A stretch of 43,105 nucleotides of DNA. Origin: an uncultured Bacteroidales bacterium (GTDB taxonomy: Bacteria > Bacteroidota > Bacteroidia > Bacteroidales > Paludibacteraceae). Positions 7,415 through 15,397 of this stretch are shown here, piece after piece (positions within the stretch are counted from its first letter, which is position 1; the number at the start of each line of letters is the position of its first letter). The stretch spans positions 1 to 43,105 of the forward strand of contig CAKVBV010000012.1 of NCBI GenBank assembly GCA_934725535.1, given 5' to 3'. The notes under the pieces are model-generated. The model searched no databases. It was not told the DNA's origin and saw only the letters and a program-made list of their open reading frames with translations. The position numbers were made by a program, and so were the translations under genes.

Positions 7415-7566
7415 TGTGCCTATATGTGAACCAAATCCCCCAAAGGGTGTGCGGTAAGTCAAAAATGAGACCACAAATAGTGTCGGACAAAATTATGTAA
7501 AATGTCAAGAGAGGAAGCCGAAAATCTCATCCCAGAGTAGGCAAAGAACAAAAATGGTAATATAGA

Positions 7567-8430
7567 ATGAATGGTTTAGAAAACTTGGATAACAAAACTC
7601 GAGCAGAGCAAGTTAACATCGTAGCGTGTTACATTTTAGAGCAAAATGGCTGCACGGAAGAGTCTAAAACTATGCACGGGAAAGATGTCTTTAGAAAATA
7701 TAAGGAATTACGCACTACTCATGTAAACATAGTAGATATACCAGAAAATACATTTAGTGTTACATTGAGTATGCTAAGTCAACAATCTTCATCTGTGTCA
7801 TACATCAAATCTACCGACGGGAAACGAGGATATTATGCGGACTTGAGTTTAAGAGGCGGGAATGTAACAACCGGAGTATCTAAAATTAAGGAATGTGATT
7901 TGTATGAATCAATTGAATGTTGGTTGGATACAAAAGCAATTGTAATCAAAAATATAGCGCAAAAAAGGAAAGGCGCAAAATGGCAGAATGTGGATGTCCT
8001 GGGAATATCAACACACTATTATTGTGATACACAATGTGTGGACATTTATTCAGTAGAGGTTAAATTATCTATGGATAATTGGCGGCAGGATATATTTGAG
8101 GCTGTTTCTCATTCCATGTTTGCTAATTATTCGTATTTTGCTTTTATGATTAAGGCATCTGACATCGAAAAAATAGACGAGAACTTGAAAATATACGCTC
8201 ATAAGTTTGATATTGGTCTATTGGTTGTAGCCATCTCCGACAAACATTGGAATGCTGTAATGCAACAGAGCGAAAAGATTTCTCTGAATGGAAAGAAAGC
8301 AAATGCAAGAATTATCGAAATAAGTATAGCCCCTGAACACGAAGTAAGTCGGAAGATACAAAATGATTTCTTAGTAAATGTCTTGCAAATCAAGCATATC
8401 GGTGACGTGTACAAACTTTATCAAAAATAA
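7567..8430 (+). CDS. Putative PD-(D/E)XK nuclease-like protein, orphan
   Basis: This 287-residue protein is not firmly recognised. Its central region has the spacing of a PD-(D/E)XK nuclease core: D143 in WQNVDVLG, then E164-V-K166 in YSVEVKLS, followed by an amphipathic helix (FEAVSHSMFANYSYFAFMI) as in Mrr-like and other restriction endonuclease folds. The N-terminus (about 10-60) could be a winged helix that binds DNA. No methyltransferase lies next to it, so it is either a modification-dependent nuclease, a solitary remnant, or a non-restriction member of the fold. The AT-rich composition differs from later genes and agrees with transfer. It ends 25 bp before the next start. Confidence 0.55.
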   Translation: MNGLENLDNKTRAEQVNIVACYILEQNGCTEESKTMHGKDVFRKYKELRTTHVNIVDIPENTFSVTLSMLSQQSSSVSYIKSTDGKRGYYADLSLRGGNVTTGVSKIKECDLYESIECWLDTKAIVIKNIAQKRKGAKWQNVDVLGISTHYYCDTQCVDIYSVEVKLSMDNWRQDIFEAVSHSMFANYSYFAFMIKASDIEKIDENLKIYAHKFDIGLLVVAISDKHWNAVMQQSEKISLNGKKANARIIEISIAPEHEVSRKIQNDFLVNVLQIKHIGDVYKLYQK

Positions 8431-8455
8431 AATTATCAATTCAATTAGTTTTAGT

Positions 8456-10348
8456 ATGAAAACAAAAGTTATCTTTTTGAGTGTTGCTCTGCTGATGGGA
8501 GTGTCGGCATGGGCAAGTGTCCCTACATTTCCTATCCATGGGGATTGCGACGGAAATGGACGCACCTATGGTGTGGAAAATGGTCATGCATGGATAGAAA
8601 GCGGCATCTCAAGGTGGGCATTATGTAATATCGGTGCCGAGAATCCGGAAGATTATGGTAATTATTATGCATGGGGTGAAACAGAACCCAAAGAGGAATA
8701 CTTGTGGACAAACTATAAGTATGCCAAAGGTAGTTCTAACAAACTGACCAAATACTGCTACAATGCAAAATATGGGTATCGTGGTTTTACAGACAAGAAA
8801 TGGACATTAGAGCCAGAGGATGATATTGCCCATATCAGTTGGGGTGGTAATTGGCGTATGCCAACCCGTGCTGAATGGGAAGCAATAGTAGGGGCTTGTG
8901 ATAAAACCACACTAAACGGTGTTGAAGGTTTTGCTGTCTCGCCTGTTTATGGTGTCTGTTTGATATTTTTTCCCGCAGCAGGATGTTTCGAGGAAAAGGG
9001 TTTCATCTGTACTGGCGAAAGTGGCTACTATTGGTCTTCGTCCCTCTTCAGTCATCCCTACTATGATACTAAACCTTCCGAAGCATCTTGTGCCTCCTTA
9101 TATTATAAATACAAATACATTAGTGCTTTGCCTCGTTATTGTGGTCTGCCTATTCGCCCTGTGTGCTCCTCCTCGGATGATACATCTGATTCGGATTATG
9201 TCACGCTCACGCTCCATGCCGATAGCTGTAAAAGAACAAACACAATCAAGTGCAAAGCAGGGCAGCAGGTAAAAATAGAGGCGATAGATAGTGAATATGA
9301 TCATACCCATTTTGTACGTTGGAATGACGGGAACACAGAGAACCCGCGTCTGGTAACTGTAGAGGACAATGTTTCCTACACCGCGGAGTTCGAGCCTAAC
9401 CTCTACACTCTTACTGTGTTGGCAGGTGAACATGGTAGTGTAAGTGGTGGAGGTTCGTACACTTATACTATAGCAACAATAACGGCAAATGCCGATGAGC
9501 ATTACCATTTTGTACGCTGGAGTGATGGTGATACGCACAACCCGCGTATGCTGAAAGTAAGATGTGACACAACCATCACAGCAGAGTTTGCTATTGACCA
9601 ACATAAAATAGATGTTCGTGATGGTGAACATGGTAGCGCATGGGGATGGGGTACATTTGACTATGGCACTACTATCACATTGACGGCTATCGCAGACCTA
9701 CACTGTCATTTCACTCAATGGAGTGATGGCAACACAGATAACCCGCGTGAGGTAATGGTAGAATGTGATACTACTTACATCGCCGAATTTGCTGTTGACC
9801 AACATACTATAACCACCAATGCCACTAATGGCATTGTAGAAGGTGGGGGAGTATATGACTATGGTACTACCATTACATTGACGGCTATCGCAGATGAGCA
9901 CTACCACTTTACCCAATGGTGGAACGGCAGCACCGAAAACCCTTGTACGGTGACGGTAAAAAACGATGCTACTTATACAGCCTACTTTGCACCTGATAAG
10001 TATTCCATTACTGCTACTTGCGACCCGCAGCAAGGTTCGGTAACAGGGGCAGGTACATACGACTATGACACACAGGTTACCTTAATCGCCACTGCCAACA
10101 AGGGCTACGAGTTCGCGCAATGGAGCAATGGAGTGACGGATAACCCGTATATACATACTGTTACCGAAGACTTTGCGATAGAGGCACAGTTCATACCAAC
10201 TACCGCCGTAGAAGATATACCTACAAATGACACCTCCACCCCGCAGAAAGTATTCCGCGATGGGCAAGTGTATATCCTCCGCAACGGCAAGACCTACACG
10301 ATAATGGGGCATGACCTCCCCAACCCCTCCAAAGGAGGGGCTCGATAG
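8456..10348 (+). CDS. Secreted Fib-succ-major/InlB-repeat surface protein
   Basis: The 630-residue protein starts with a signal peptide (MKTKVIFLSVALLMGVSAWA). Residues about 25-230 form a Fibrobacter succinogenes major paralogous-type domain, seen in WRMPTRAEWEAI, GYYWSSS and LPIRPVCS. After a linker come about five InlB/Listeria-Bacteroides repeats of about 70 residues (pattern HFVRWNDGNTENP then YTAEF). The end carries a short tail (VFRDGQVYILRNGKTYTIMG) shared with the protein at 15398, probably a degenerate type IX sorting tail. The last codons (GHDLPNPSKGGAR) are encoded by a P3 palindrome (10313-10345) that replaced the usual MGQxV ending. ATG 8456 is chosen because the signal peptide starts there. 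It is probably a cell-surface protein of unknown ligand. Confidence 0.82.
   Translation: MKTKVIFLSVALLMGVSAWASVPTFPIHGDCDGNGRTYGVENGHAWIESGISRWALCNIGAENPEDYGNYYAWGETEPKEEYLWTNYKYAKGSSNKLTKYCYNAKYGYRGFTDKKWTLEPEDDIAHISWGGNWRMPTRAEWEAIVGACDKTTLNGVEGFAVSPVYGVCLIFFPAAGCFEEKGFICTGESGYYWSSSLFSHPYYDTKPSEASCASLYYKYKYISALPRYCGLPIRPVCSSSDDTSDSDYVTLTLHADSCKRTNTIKCKAGQQVKIEAIDSEYDHTHFVRWNDGNTENPRLVTVEDNVSYTAEFEPNLYTLTVLAGEHGSVSGGGSYTYTIATITANADEHYHFVRWSDGDTHNPRMLKVRCDTTITAEFAIDQHKIDVRDGEHGSAWGWGTFDYGTTITLTAIADLHCHFTQWSDGNTDNPREVMVECDTTYIAEFAVDQHTITTNATNGIVEGGGVYDYGTTITLTAIADEHYHFTQWWNGSTENPCTVTVKNDATYTAYFAPDKYSITATCDPQQGSVTGAGTYDYDTQVTLIATANKGYEFAQWSNGVTDNPYIHTVTEDFAIEAQFIPTTAVEDIPTNDTSTPQKVFRDGQVYILRNGKTYTIMGHDLPNPSKGGAR
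10313..10345. repeat. P3 palindrome forming the 3' end of a coding gene
   Basis: CCCCTCC and GGAGGGG arms around AAA, within a longer CTCCCC...GGGGCTCGA context. It encodes the last residues and the stop codon of the surface protein at 8456. Related C/G-rich palindromes are at 20391-20457, 35669-35700 and 41814-41835. Confidence 0.7.
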
Positions 10349-10439
10349 AGTGGGCAATACTTTCCTTCTCATAGGAGGGATTCACAAGTCCACGGTACAT
10401 GTGGGAACCCCACAGCAGTAGTGGCTCAATAGAGCACAG

Positions 10440-10476
10440 ACACCCCCGACCCCATCTTTGAAGAGGTCGGGGGTGT
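10440..10476. terminator. Strong hairpin, possible terminator
   Basis: Arms ACACCCCCGACC and GGTCGGGGGTGT pair perfectly over 12 bp around a 13-nt loop containing ATCTTTGAAGA. It lies about 90 bp after a stop codon and before the TonB receptor promoter. It lacks a T-run, so it may be an mRNA 3' end structure or a P3-type repeat; the loop resembles the P3 core at 41814-41835. Confidence 0.5.
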
Positions 10477-10534
10477 TCCTGTCTGCCTATTGTATGTCTA
10501 CGGTCAGGGTATTACGTGGTTAGCACAATGAACC

Positions 10535-10592
10535 GAGTATCTACCGTGTATCTACCGTATATCTACCGTGTATCTACCGTAAAAATACCGTA
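10535..10592. repeat. 11-bp tandem array upstream of the TonB receptor promoter
   Basis: Units of exactly 11 bp at 10535, 10546, 10557, 10568 and 10579 (GAGTATCTACC, GTGTATCTACC, GTATATCTACC, GTGTATCTACC, GTAAAAATACC). The array ends about 70 bp before the -33 element of the receptor gene. Confidence 0.85.
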
Positions 10593-10662
10593 GTTGTCAG
10601 CGTGAGGACAGCGTACAACACCGAAAGACAGTGGGGTGTAAAGTGGAAAAAGAGCATGACAA

Positions 10663-10695
10663 TTGGTAGTTGTTGTGCTTTTTTTGTAACTTTGC
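10663..10695 (+). promoter_or_regulatory. Promoter of the TonB-dependent receptor gene
   Basis: TTGG at 10663-10666, 20 bp, then TAACTTTGC at 10687-10695. The start codon follows 29 bp later. The -7 element is a perfect match to TAnnTTTG; the -33 element is imperfect. Confidence 0.75.
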
Positions 10696-10723
10696 CGTCT
10701 GATTAGCATAGAGTAGATATAAT

Positions 10724-13099
10724 ATGAAACGGCATATCGCATTTTGCATCATCACCATATTGTCATCTATCGGGCTGCATGCCGCCCCTATCCGCGGTGT
10801 GGTGCTGGACGATAGCGGCACGCCTTTGGTGGGCGCGAATGTCTATTGGGCAGGCACCACCACGGGCGTGGCAACCGACACGGCAGGCATCTTCACCATC
10901 AGCCCCGTACACGGCACACGCATGCTGGTCAGCAGTTACCTCGGCTACCACAACGACACCACCGACGTGGGCAACAGCCGCAACCTCACCATCGTTCTCG
11001 TCAGCGACCTTGTCTTGGACGAAGTCAGCATCACCGAGCGGCAGATGGCGGTCCTGCGGTCGCGCGTGTCGCCCCTGAACGTGGAGACACTCACGGGGCA
11101 GGAACTCACCAAAGCCGCATGCTGCAACCTCTCGGAGAGTTTCGAGACCAGTGCCTCGGTGGACGTGGCGTACTCCGATGCCGCCACAGGAGCCAAACAG
11201 ATACGTCTGCTCGGGCTCAGCGGCACCTACGTACAACTGCTCACCGAGAACACACCCAACGTGCGCGGACTGGCGCAGTCCTTCGGGCTGGAGTATATCC
11301 CCGGACCGTGGATGGAGTCCATACAGGTCAGCAAAGGCACCTCGTCCGTCATCAACGGCTACGAGGCCATCACGGGGCAAATCAATGTGGAGTACCTCAA
11401 GCCGCAGACCACCAACCCCGTTGCCATCAACCTGATGCTCAACTCCGCCCTGCACGCCGAACTCAATGCCACGGGCGGTTGGGACCTCAGCGACCATGTC
11501 TCCACCGCCGTGCTGCTCCACGCGCAGGACGCCTCACTGGAGATGGACGACAACGGCGACGGCTTTCTCGATATGCCCGACAACCACAATCTCAACCTGC
11601 TCAACCGCTGGTTCATCCGCCGCGGCAACTACATGGGGCAGGTGCTGGTGCGTGCCCTCTACGACCAACGCCTTGGCGGACAGATGACACGTGCCATGCA
11701 CGGACACACACCCGTGGACAACCCCTACCGCATTGACCTCCGCACACGCCGCATCGACGGGTTTATGAAGAACGGCTATGTCTTCGACCCCGCCCTCGAC
11801 CGCTCTATCGGCATCATCGCCGCCGCGTCCTACCATAGTCAGGACAACCAATACGGCACACGCCTGTGGGACGCCAACCAGACCAACGCCTACCTCAATG
11901 CCATCTTCCAGACGCGCTTCGACGACAGCCCGCACGACCCCTTCAGCCGGCACGACCACAAACTGTCCACCGGCATAAGCGTTAATTTCGACCGATATGA
12001 CGAGGTGCTGCATGCGCCGCTCTCGTTGGCGTGGCTCAACACCCCCGAGGTCGCGCAGTACGACTTCAGCCGCACGGAGACCACCCCGGGTATCTTCGCC
12101 GAATACACCTACACCTACCGCGAAATACTCACCCTGCTAATGGGCATACGCGCCGACTACTCCACGCGTTACGGGCTGTTCTGCACGCCGCGAATGAATA
12201 TCCGCTATGCGCCGTTCTCATGGTGGACGCTCCGTGCCTCCGCGGGCATGGGCTACCGCTCACCCAATGCCATTGCCGACAACGCCGCCTACCTGCCGAG
12301 CAACCGCGCGTATGGCATGAGCAGAGAAAGCCTTGCGCAGGAACAGACCGTAAACGCGGGTGCCACCACCACCTTCTATATTCCCATCGGCAAACGCGAG
12401 TTGCAACTCTCGGGCGAGTACTACCACACACGCTTCCTCGATGGCGTCATCGCCGATATGGACGAGGATATGCACCATGTCTATCTGTTCAATATCAGCG
12501 ATGTAACGGGGGCGCAGTCTTTTGCCCACAACTGGCAGATAGAAGCCAATATGGAAATCCTCCGCGGCTGGACTATGACGGCTGCATTCCGCTACACCGA
12601 TGTGCGTCAGACCACGTTCTCCGCCACCGACAACGCCTATATCCTCCGCGACAAGCCCCTGCAAAACAAGTTCAAGGGTATCATCACCACTTCCTACCAA
12701 ACGCCGCTCCACACGTGGCAGTTCGACTTCACCGCGCAGTTTAACGGCTACGGACGTATGCCCGACGGCTTTGTCATTCCCGATGGCAGCCGTCAGTACA
12801 TGACGCGCCACGGCTACACCTACCACCGCTGGTACCCGCAACTGCTCGCGCAAATCACCAAGTACTGGCGCACCTGCTCGCTCTATCTCGGTGCCGAGAA
12901 TATGACCAACTTCCGCCAAGACGCACCCATCGCGGGCGCACGGATGGCAGACAACACCCACGATGGCAGCACCCATTCCGACAACAGCCGGTACATTGAC
13001 CCCGCCTCACCCGACTTCGATGCCTCCATGGTCTGGGGACCTATCCACGGCTGGAAAGTCTATATCGGTTTCCGTTGGGCACTCGACCGCCCCGAATAA
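10724..13099 (+). CDS. TonB-dependent outer-membrane receptor
   Basis: The 791-residue protein has a signal peptide (MKRHIAFCIITILSSIGLHA), then a carboxypeptidase-like regulatory domain (about 22-110, including GVVLDDSGTPLVGANVYWAG), a plug domain (about 120-235, with QIRLLGLSGTYVQLL and GTSSVINGYEAITGQINVEY) and a C-terminal barrel of about 550 residues ending in an aromatic residue-containing strand (YIGFRWALDRPE). Such receptors import metal chelates, vitamins or oligosaccharides using TonB energy. No SusD-like lipoprotein follows, which argues against glycan uptake and fits a siderophore, metal or cofactor receptor; the substrate is unknown. The gene is markedly GC-rich against its neighbours. 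It has its own promoter (10663-10695) with a phased 11-bp array upstream. Confidence 0.9.
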   Translation: MKRHIAFCIITILSSIGLHAAPIRGVVLDDSGTPLVGANVYWAGTTTGVATDTAGIFTISPVHGTRMLVSSYLGYHNDTTDVGNSRNLTIVLVSDLVLDEVSITERQMAVLRSRVSPLNVETLTGQELTKAACCNLSESFETSASVDVAYSDAATGAKQIRLLGLSGTYVQLLTENTPNVRGLAQSFGLEYIPGPWMESIQVSKGTSSVINGYEAITGQINVEYLKPQTTNPVAINLMLNSALHAELNATGGWDLSDHVSTAVLLHAQDASLEMDDNGDGFLDMPDNHNLNLLNRWFIRRGNYMGQVLVRALYDQRLGGQMTRAMHGHTPVDNPYRIDLRTRRIDGFMKNGYVFDPALDRSIGIIAAASYHSQDNQYGTRLWDANQTNAYLNAIFQTRFDDSPHDPFSRHDHKLSTGISVNFDRYDEVLHAPLSLAWLNTPEVAQYDFSRTETTPGIFAEYTYTYREILTLLMGIRADYSTRYGLFCTPRMNIRYAPFSWWTLRASAGMGYRSPNAIADNAAYLPSNRAYGMSRESLAQEQTVNAGATTTFYIPIGKRELQLSGEYYHTRFLDGVIADMDEDMHHVYLFNISDVTGAQSFAHNWQIEANMEILRGWTMTAAFRYTDVRQTTFSATDNAYILRDKPLQNKFKGIITTSYQTPLHTWQFDFTAQFNGYGRMPDGFVIPDGSRQYMTRHGYTYHRWYPQLLAQITKYWRTCSLYLGAENMTNFRQDAPIAGARMADNTHDGSTHSDNSRYIDPASPDFDASMVWGPIHGWKVYIGFRWALDRPE

Positions 13100-13149
13100 T
13101 GTATCACTCGCCACTGATTATCCTCGTTTCAGACATATGCCACCTACGG

Positions 13150-13204
13150 GTGGATAACGAGAGGATAGCGAGTCTGTCGCAGGTCTATCGCAAACGCATC
13201 GAAG
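13150..13204. repeat. 11-bp tandem array after the TonB receptor gene
   Basis: Five 11-bp units start at 13150, 13161, 13172, 13183 and 13194. The first two units (GTGGATAACGA, GAGGATAGCGA) recur nearly unchanged at about 26494-26515 and 35114-free positions 35815-35836, showing that this is a dispersed element family. Confidence 0.75.
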
Positions 13205-13217
13205 ACGGTGCTTGGGA

Positions 13218-13343
13218 GGCGACGCGGCTCGCGTCGTCATATTTGCAGGTGACATAATGGGGTATTCCAAGCGAAGTGAAATAGAACTCCTTATCGGCTC
13301 GCGTCGTCAATAATTGGTGATAATACGGCGTAGCCGTCCGTTC
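13218..13343 (+). repeat. Composite repeat: P1, partial P1, then P2
   Basis: P1 with arms GCGACGCG/CGCGTCGTC around GCT lies at 13218-13238, a right half of P1 at 13295-13308, and P2 (ACGGC-GTA-GCCGT followed by CCGTTC) at 13325-13343. P2 is preceded by ATTGGTGATAAT, which is also found before other P2 copies. I see no gene in 13100-13555; its other contents are an AT-rich phased stretch near 13361-13435 and the promoter at 13496-13527. Confidence 0.8.
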
Positions 13344-13495
13344 AAAAGGACCTCGATAATGCCAATTCGTGGTCAATTCAATGATAATTCGTGTTTATTA
13401 CTTGTTGTCTATTCGTTGTTGTCCGTTGTTGACCTATAATGTTCTCCTCTGTCGTTATATCGAACTCACAAAAAAAACTAAAATGCAAACAAAAC

Positions 13496-13527
13496 TTGCA
13501 CATATCAATAAAAAGTACTAACTTTGC
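13496..13527 (+). promoter_or_regulatory. Promoter of the DUF3791-DUF3990 cassette
   Basis: TTG at 13496-13498 (ACTTG), 20 bp, then TAACTTTGC at 13519-13527. The start codon at 13556 follows 28 bp later. Confidence 0.75.
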
Positions 13528-13555
13528 GACCAAGTTAGTAATTGTGTAGGCAGCA

Positions 13556-13780
13556 ATGTCGGAGCAAGATACAAATAAGGTGGATTTCTTGGTGACGCTC
13601 ATCAACGAGTTCGGTCGGCGGTTTGGTATCTCCGACCACGATGCCTATTGCTATATCGACCGATATGGCGGCATTCCTTTGTTCTTGGCTCATTATGACA
13701 TTCTGCATACGCTGTCTTTTCGCGATATGGTCGATTGGATGGCAAGCGTATGTAACCACAATGGAGGGCAACTGAAATGA
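13556..13780 (+). CDS. DUF3791 family small protein
   Basis: A 74-residue protein that matches the DUF3791 pattern: an N-terminal NKVDFLVTLINEF, a central DAYCYIDRYGGIPLFLAHYDILHTLSF and a short C-terminal helix. DUF3791 proteins are small and typically lie next to DUF3990 proteins, as here, and are candidates for the antidote or delivery partner of that putative ADP-ribosyltransferase. The stop codon overlaps the next ATG (ATGA), so the two are coupled. The start codon is fixed by the promoter at 13496-13527. Confidence 0.75.
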   Translation: MSEQDTNKVDFLVTLINEFGRRFGISDHDAYCYIDRYGGIPLFLAHYDILHTLSFRDMVDWMASVCNHNGGQLK

Positions 13781-14250
13781 TTTTGTACCATGGTTCAAAT
13801 ACTGCAATTGAGAAGATAGACCTATCTTTCTCTAATCCATTCAAAGATTTTGGACTGGCATTCTATCTCTCACCAGACCGAGAACAGGCACAAAGGTTGG
13901 CAGATGTCAAAGCAATTAAATCCGGAGGAATAGCCGTAGTTTCATCTTTCGAGTTTGACGAGCAACTACTCACCTCCTCTACATTCAAAGTAAAAACCTT
14001 TGATGGTTACTCACAGGAGTGGGCGGAATTTATCTATAGCAACCGTGACGAACAGCAGTCTTTCGTGCATCCCTTTGATATCGTATATGGTCCCATTGCT
14101 GACGATTATATCGGATTGCAAATCATCAACTACAAACGGCAATACATTACTTTCAAAGAGTTTTTGAGAAAGATAAAGTACCACAAAGGAATTACGTTTC
14201 AATATGCTTTCTGTACGCAGAATGCTATAAACCAATTGAGCAAAATATGA
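13777..14250 (+). CDS. DUF3990 protein, predicted ADP-ribosyltransferase-like
   Basis: The 157-residue protein begins ILYHGSNTAIEKIDL and continues with SNPFKDFGLAFYLSPDREQAQRLA, the DUF3990 signature. The YHGS motif, followed by a strand ending in FYLS with a downstream helix, resembles the NAD-binding core of ADP-ribosyltransferase folds (R/H-G-S and STS/Y-type elements), so an NAD-dependent modifying activity is predicted; the fold assignment is from knowledge of the family and the target is unknown. The SFVHPFDIVYGPIADD segment is also typical. It is coupled by 4-bp overlaps to a DUF3791 gene before and a small gene after, so all three form one unit, plausibly a toxin-antitoxin or defence module. 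Confidence 0.75.
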   Translation: MILYHGSNTAIEKIDLSFSNPFKDFGLAFYLSPDREQAQRLADVKAIKSGGIAVVSSFEFDEQLLTSSTFKVKTFDGYSQEWAEFIYSNRDEQQSFVHPFDIVYGPIADDYIGLQIINYKRQYITFKEFLRKIKYHKGITFQYAFCTQNAINQLSKI

Positions 14251-14474
14251 GAGTAACACAGCAACAATTTCAGTTTATGACCCAATGCATGACCTCTGAC
14301 CTCATTAGGTTGGCAATGGAGCGCAGACACCTCTCTATGCCTGAGGCTTTTGGCTTGGTTTATACCTCCGAGACCTACAAGCAACTACTCAACCCCGCTA
14401 CCCAACTCTACTACCAGAGTCCGGGATATGTCTATGCTCAACTACAGGCGGAGCAACAATCACCTTCTCGGTAG
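14247..14474 (+). CDS. Small protein of the DUF3791-DUF3990 cassette
   Basis: A 75-residue protein, start overlapping the previous stop (ATGA). The C-terminal part has LYYQSPGYVYAQLQAE, a pattern of small proteins found beside DUF3990 genes, and a helical N-terminal part (FMTQCMTSDLIRLAMERRHLSMPEAFGLVY). It may be a second DUF3791-like protein and an accessory or antitoxin partner. The function is unknown; its membership in the cassette is supported by position and overlap. Confidence 0.6.
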   Translation: MRVTQQQFQFMTQCMTSDLIRLAMERRHLSMPEAFGLVYTSETYKQLLNPATQLYYQSPGYVYAQLQAEQQSPSR

Positions 14475-14494
14475 AAACCATTCAAACCAGTACC

Positions 14495-15349
14495 ATGAGC
14501 CACGAGCAGCAAATACAACTCTTTGAAGACCGCAAGGTCCGCACCGTATGGGACACAGAGCAGGAGAAATGGTATTTCTCCATTGTGGATGTCATTCAAG
14601 TGTTAACCGATAGCCCCAATGCGCGCAAGTATTGGAGCGTGTTGAAGACACGCCTGAAAAAAGAAGGATGTGAGTTGACTACAATTTGTAGTCAACTGAA
14701 ATTGCAGGCGGCAGATGGGAAAAATTATCTCTCGGATGTCGCTGACACCGAGCAACTCTTCCGCCTTATCCAATCTATCCCCTCCCCAAAAGCAGAGCCG
14801 TTCAAGCAATGGATGGCGCAGGTGGCAGCCGAGCGACTCGACCAGATGCAGGATCCCGAGCGTTCTATCATGCAAGCCGTGGCGGACTACCGCCGTCTGG
14901 GCTACTCGGACAGGTGGATTAACCAGCGGGTGCAGACTATCCGCGCCCGCAAAGAACTGACTGACGAATGGCAACGCGCAGGTGTTACCGAGGGGCTGCA
15001 ATACGCCTCACTCACCGACATCATCACCCGCGCATGGAGCGGCAAGACCACACGCCAATACAAAGACTTCAAAGGACTGAAGAAGGAGAACCTCCGCGAC
15101 AATATGACCACTATGGAGTTAGCGCTCAATATGCTTGCCGAAGCCTCCACGGCGGAAATATCACGCACGGAGAACCCGCAAGGCTATGCTGCCAGTGCCA
15201 ATATCGCCCACCGCGGCGGACAGATAGCAGGCGAAGCCCGCAAACGCATTGAGGAGCAAACGGGACACCCCGTCATTTCGTCCGTCAAGGCAAAAGACTA
15301 TCTCCCGCCTACCGGCGAACCGGCACAACTCAACCCCACCAACGAATGA
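14495..15349 (+). CDS. Bro-N domain protein (phage antirepressor-like)
   Basis: The 284-residue protein has an N-terminal Bro-N domain (about 8-110): KVRTVWDTEQEKWYFSIVDVIQVLTDSPNARKYWSVLK and later KNYLSDVADTEQLFRLIQSIPSPKAEPFKQWM. Bro-N domains bind DNA and are common in phage antirepressors. The C-terminal half (about 115-284, including RKELTDEWQRAGVTEGLQYA and HRGGQIAGEARKRIE) is conserved in chromosomal relatives, where it lies beside toxin-antitoxin-like genes. It starts 20 bp after the DUF3990 cassette and may be co-transcribed, suggesting mobile or defensive ancestry. No phage structural gene is present, so this is not an intact prophage. Confidence 0.78.
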   Translation: MSHEQQIQLFEDRKVRTVWDTEQEKWYFSIVDVIQVLTDSPNARKYWSVLKTRLKKEGCELTTICSQLKLQAADGKNYLSDVADTEQLFRLIQSIPSPKAEPFKQWMAQVAAERLDQMQDPERSIMQAVADYRRLGYSDRWINQRVQTIRARKELTDEWQRAGVTEGLQYASLTDIITRAWSGKTTRQYKDFKGLKKENLRDNMTTMELALNMLAEASTAEISRTENPQGYAASANIAHRGGQIAGEARKRIEEQTGHPVISSVKAKDYLPPTGEPAQLNPTNE

Positions 15350-15397
15350 TACAAATCATATATAAAACAAACAATTAACTAATTAAACAATTTCATT

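Noticed and set aside
7200..7508. Short open frames on both strands over the structured RNA
   Set aside because: They lack start context and domains, and the base pairing plus terminator explain the sequence better.
10763..11521. Long minus-strand open frame of about 250 codons
   Set aside because: It lies entirely inside the TonB receptor gene, which is GC-rich; such antisense frames arise from codon bias and show no domain.
14495..15349. Prophage, suggested by the Bro-N protein
   Set aside because: No capsid, terminase, portal, tail or integrase gene is present around it.
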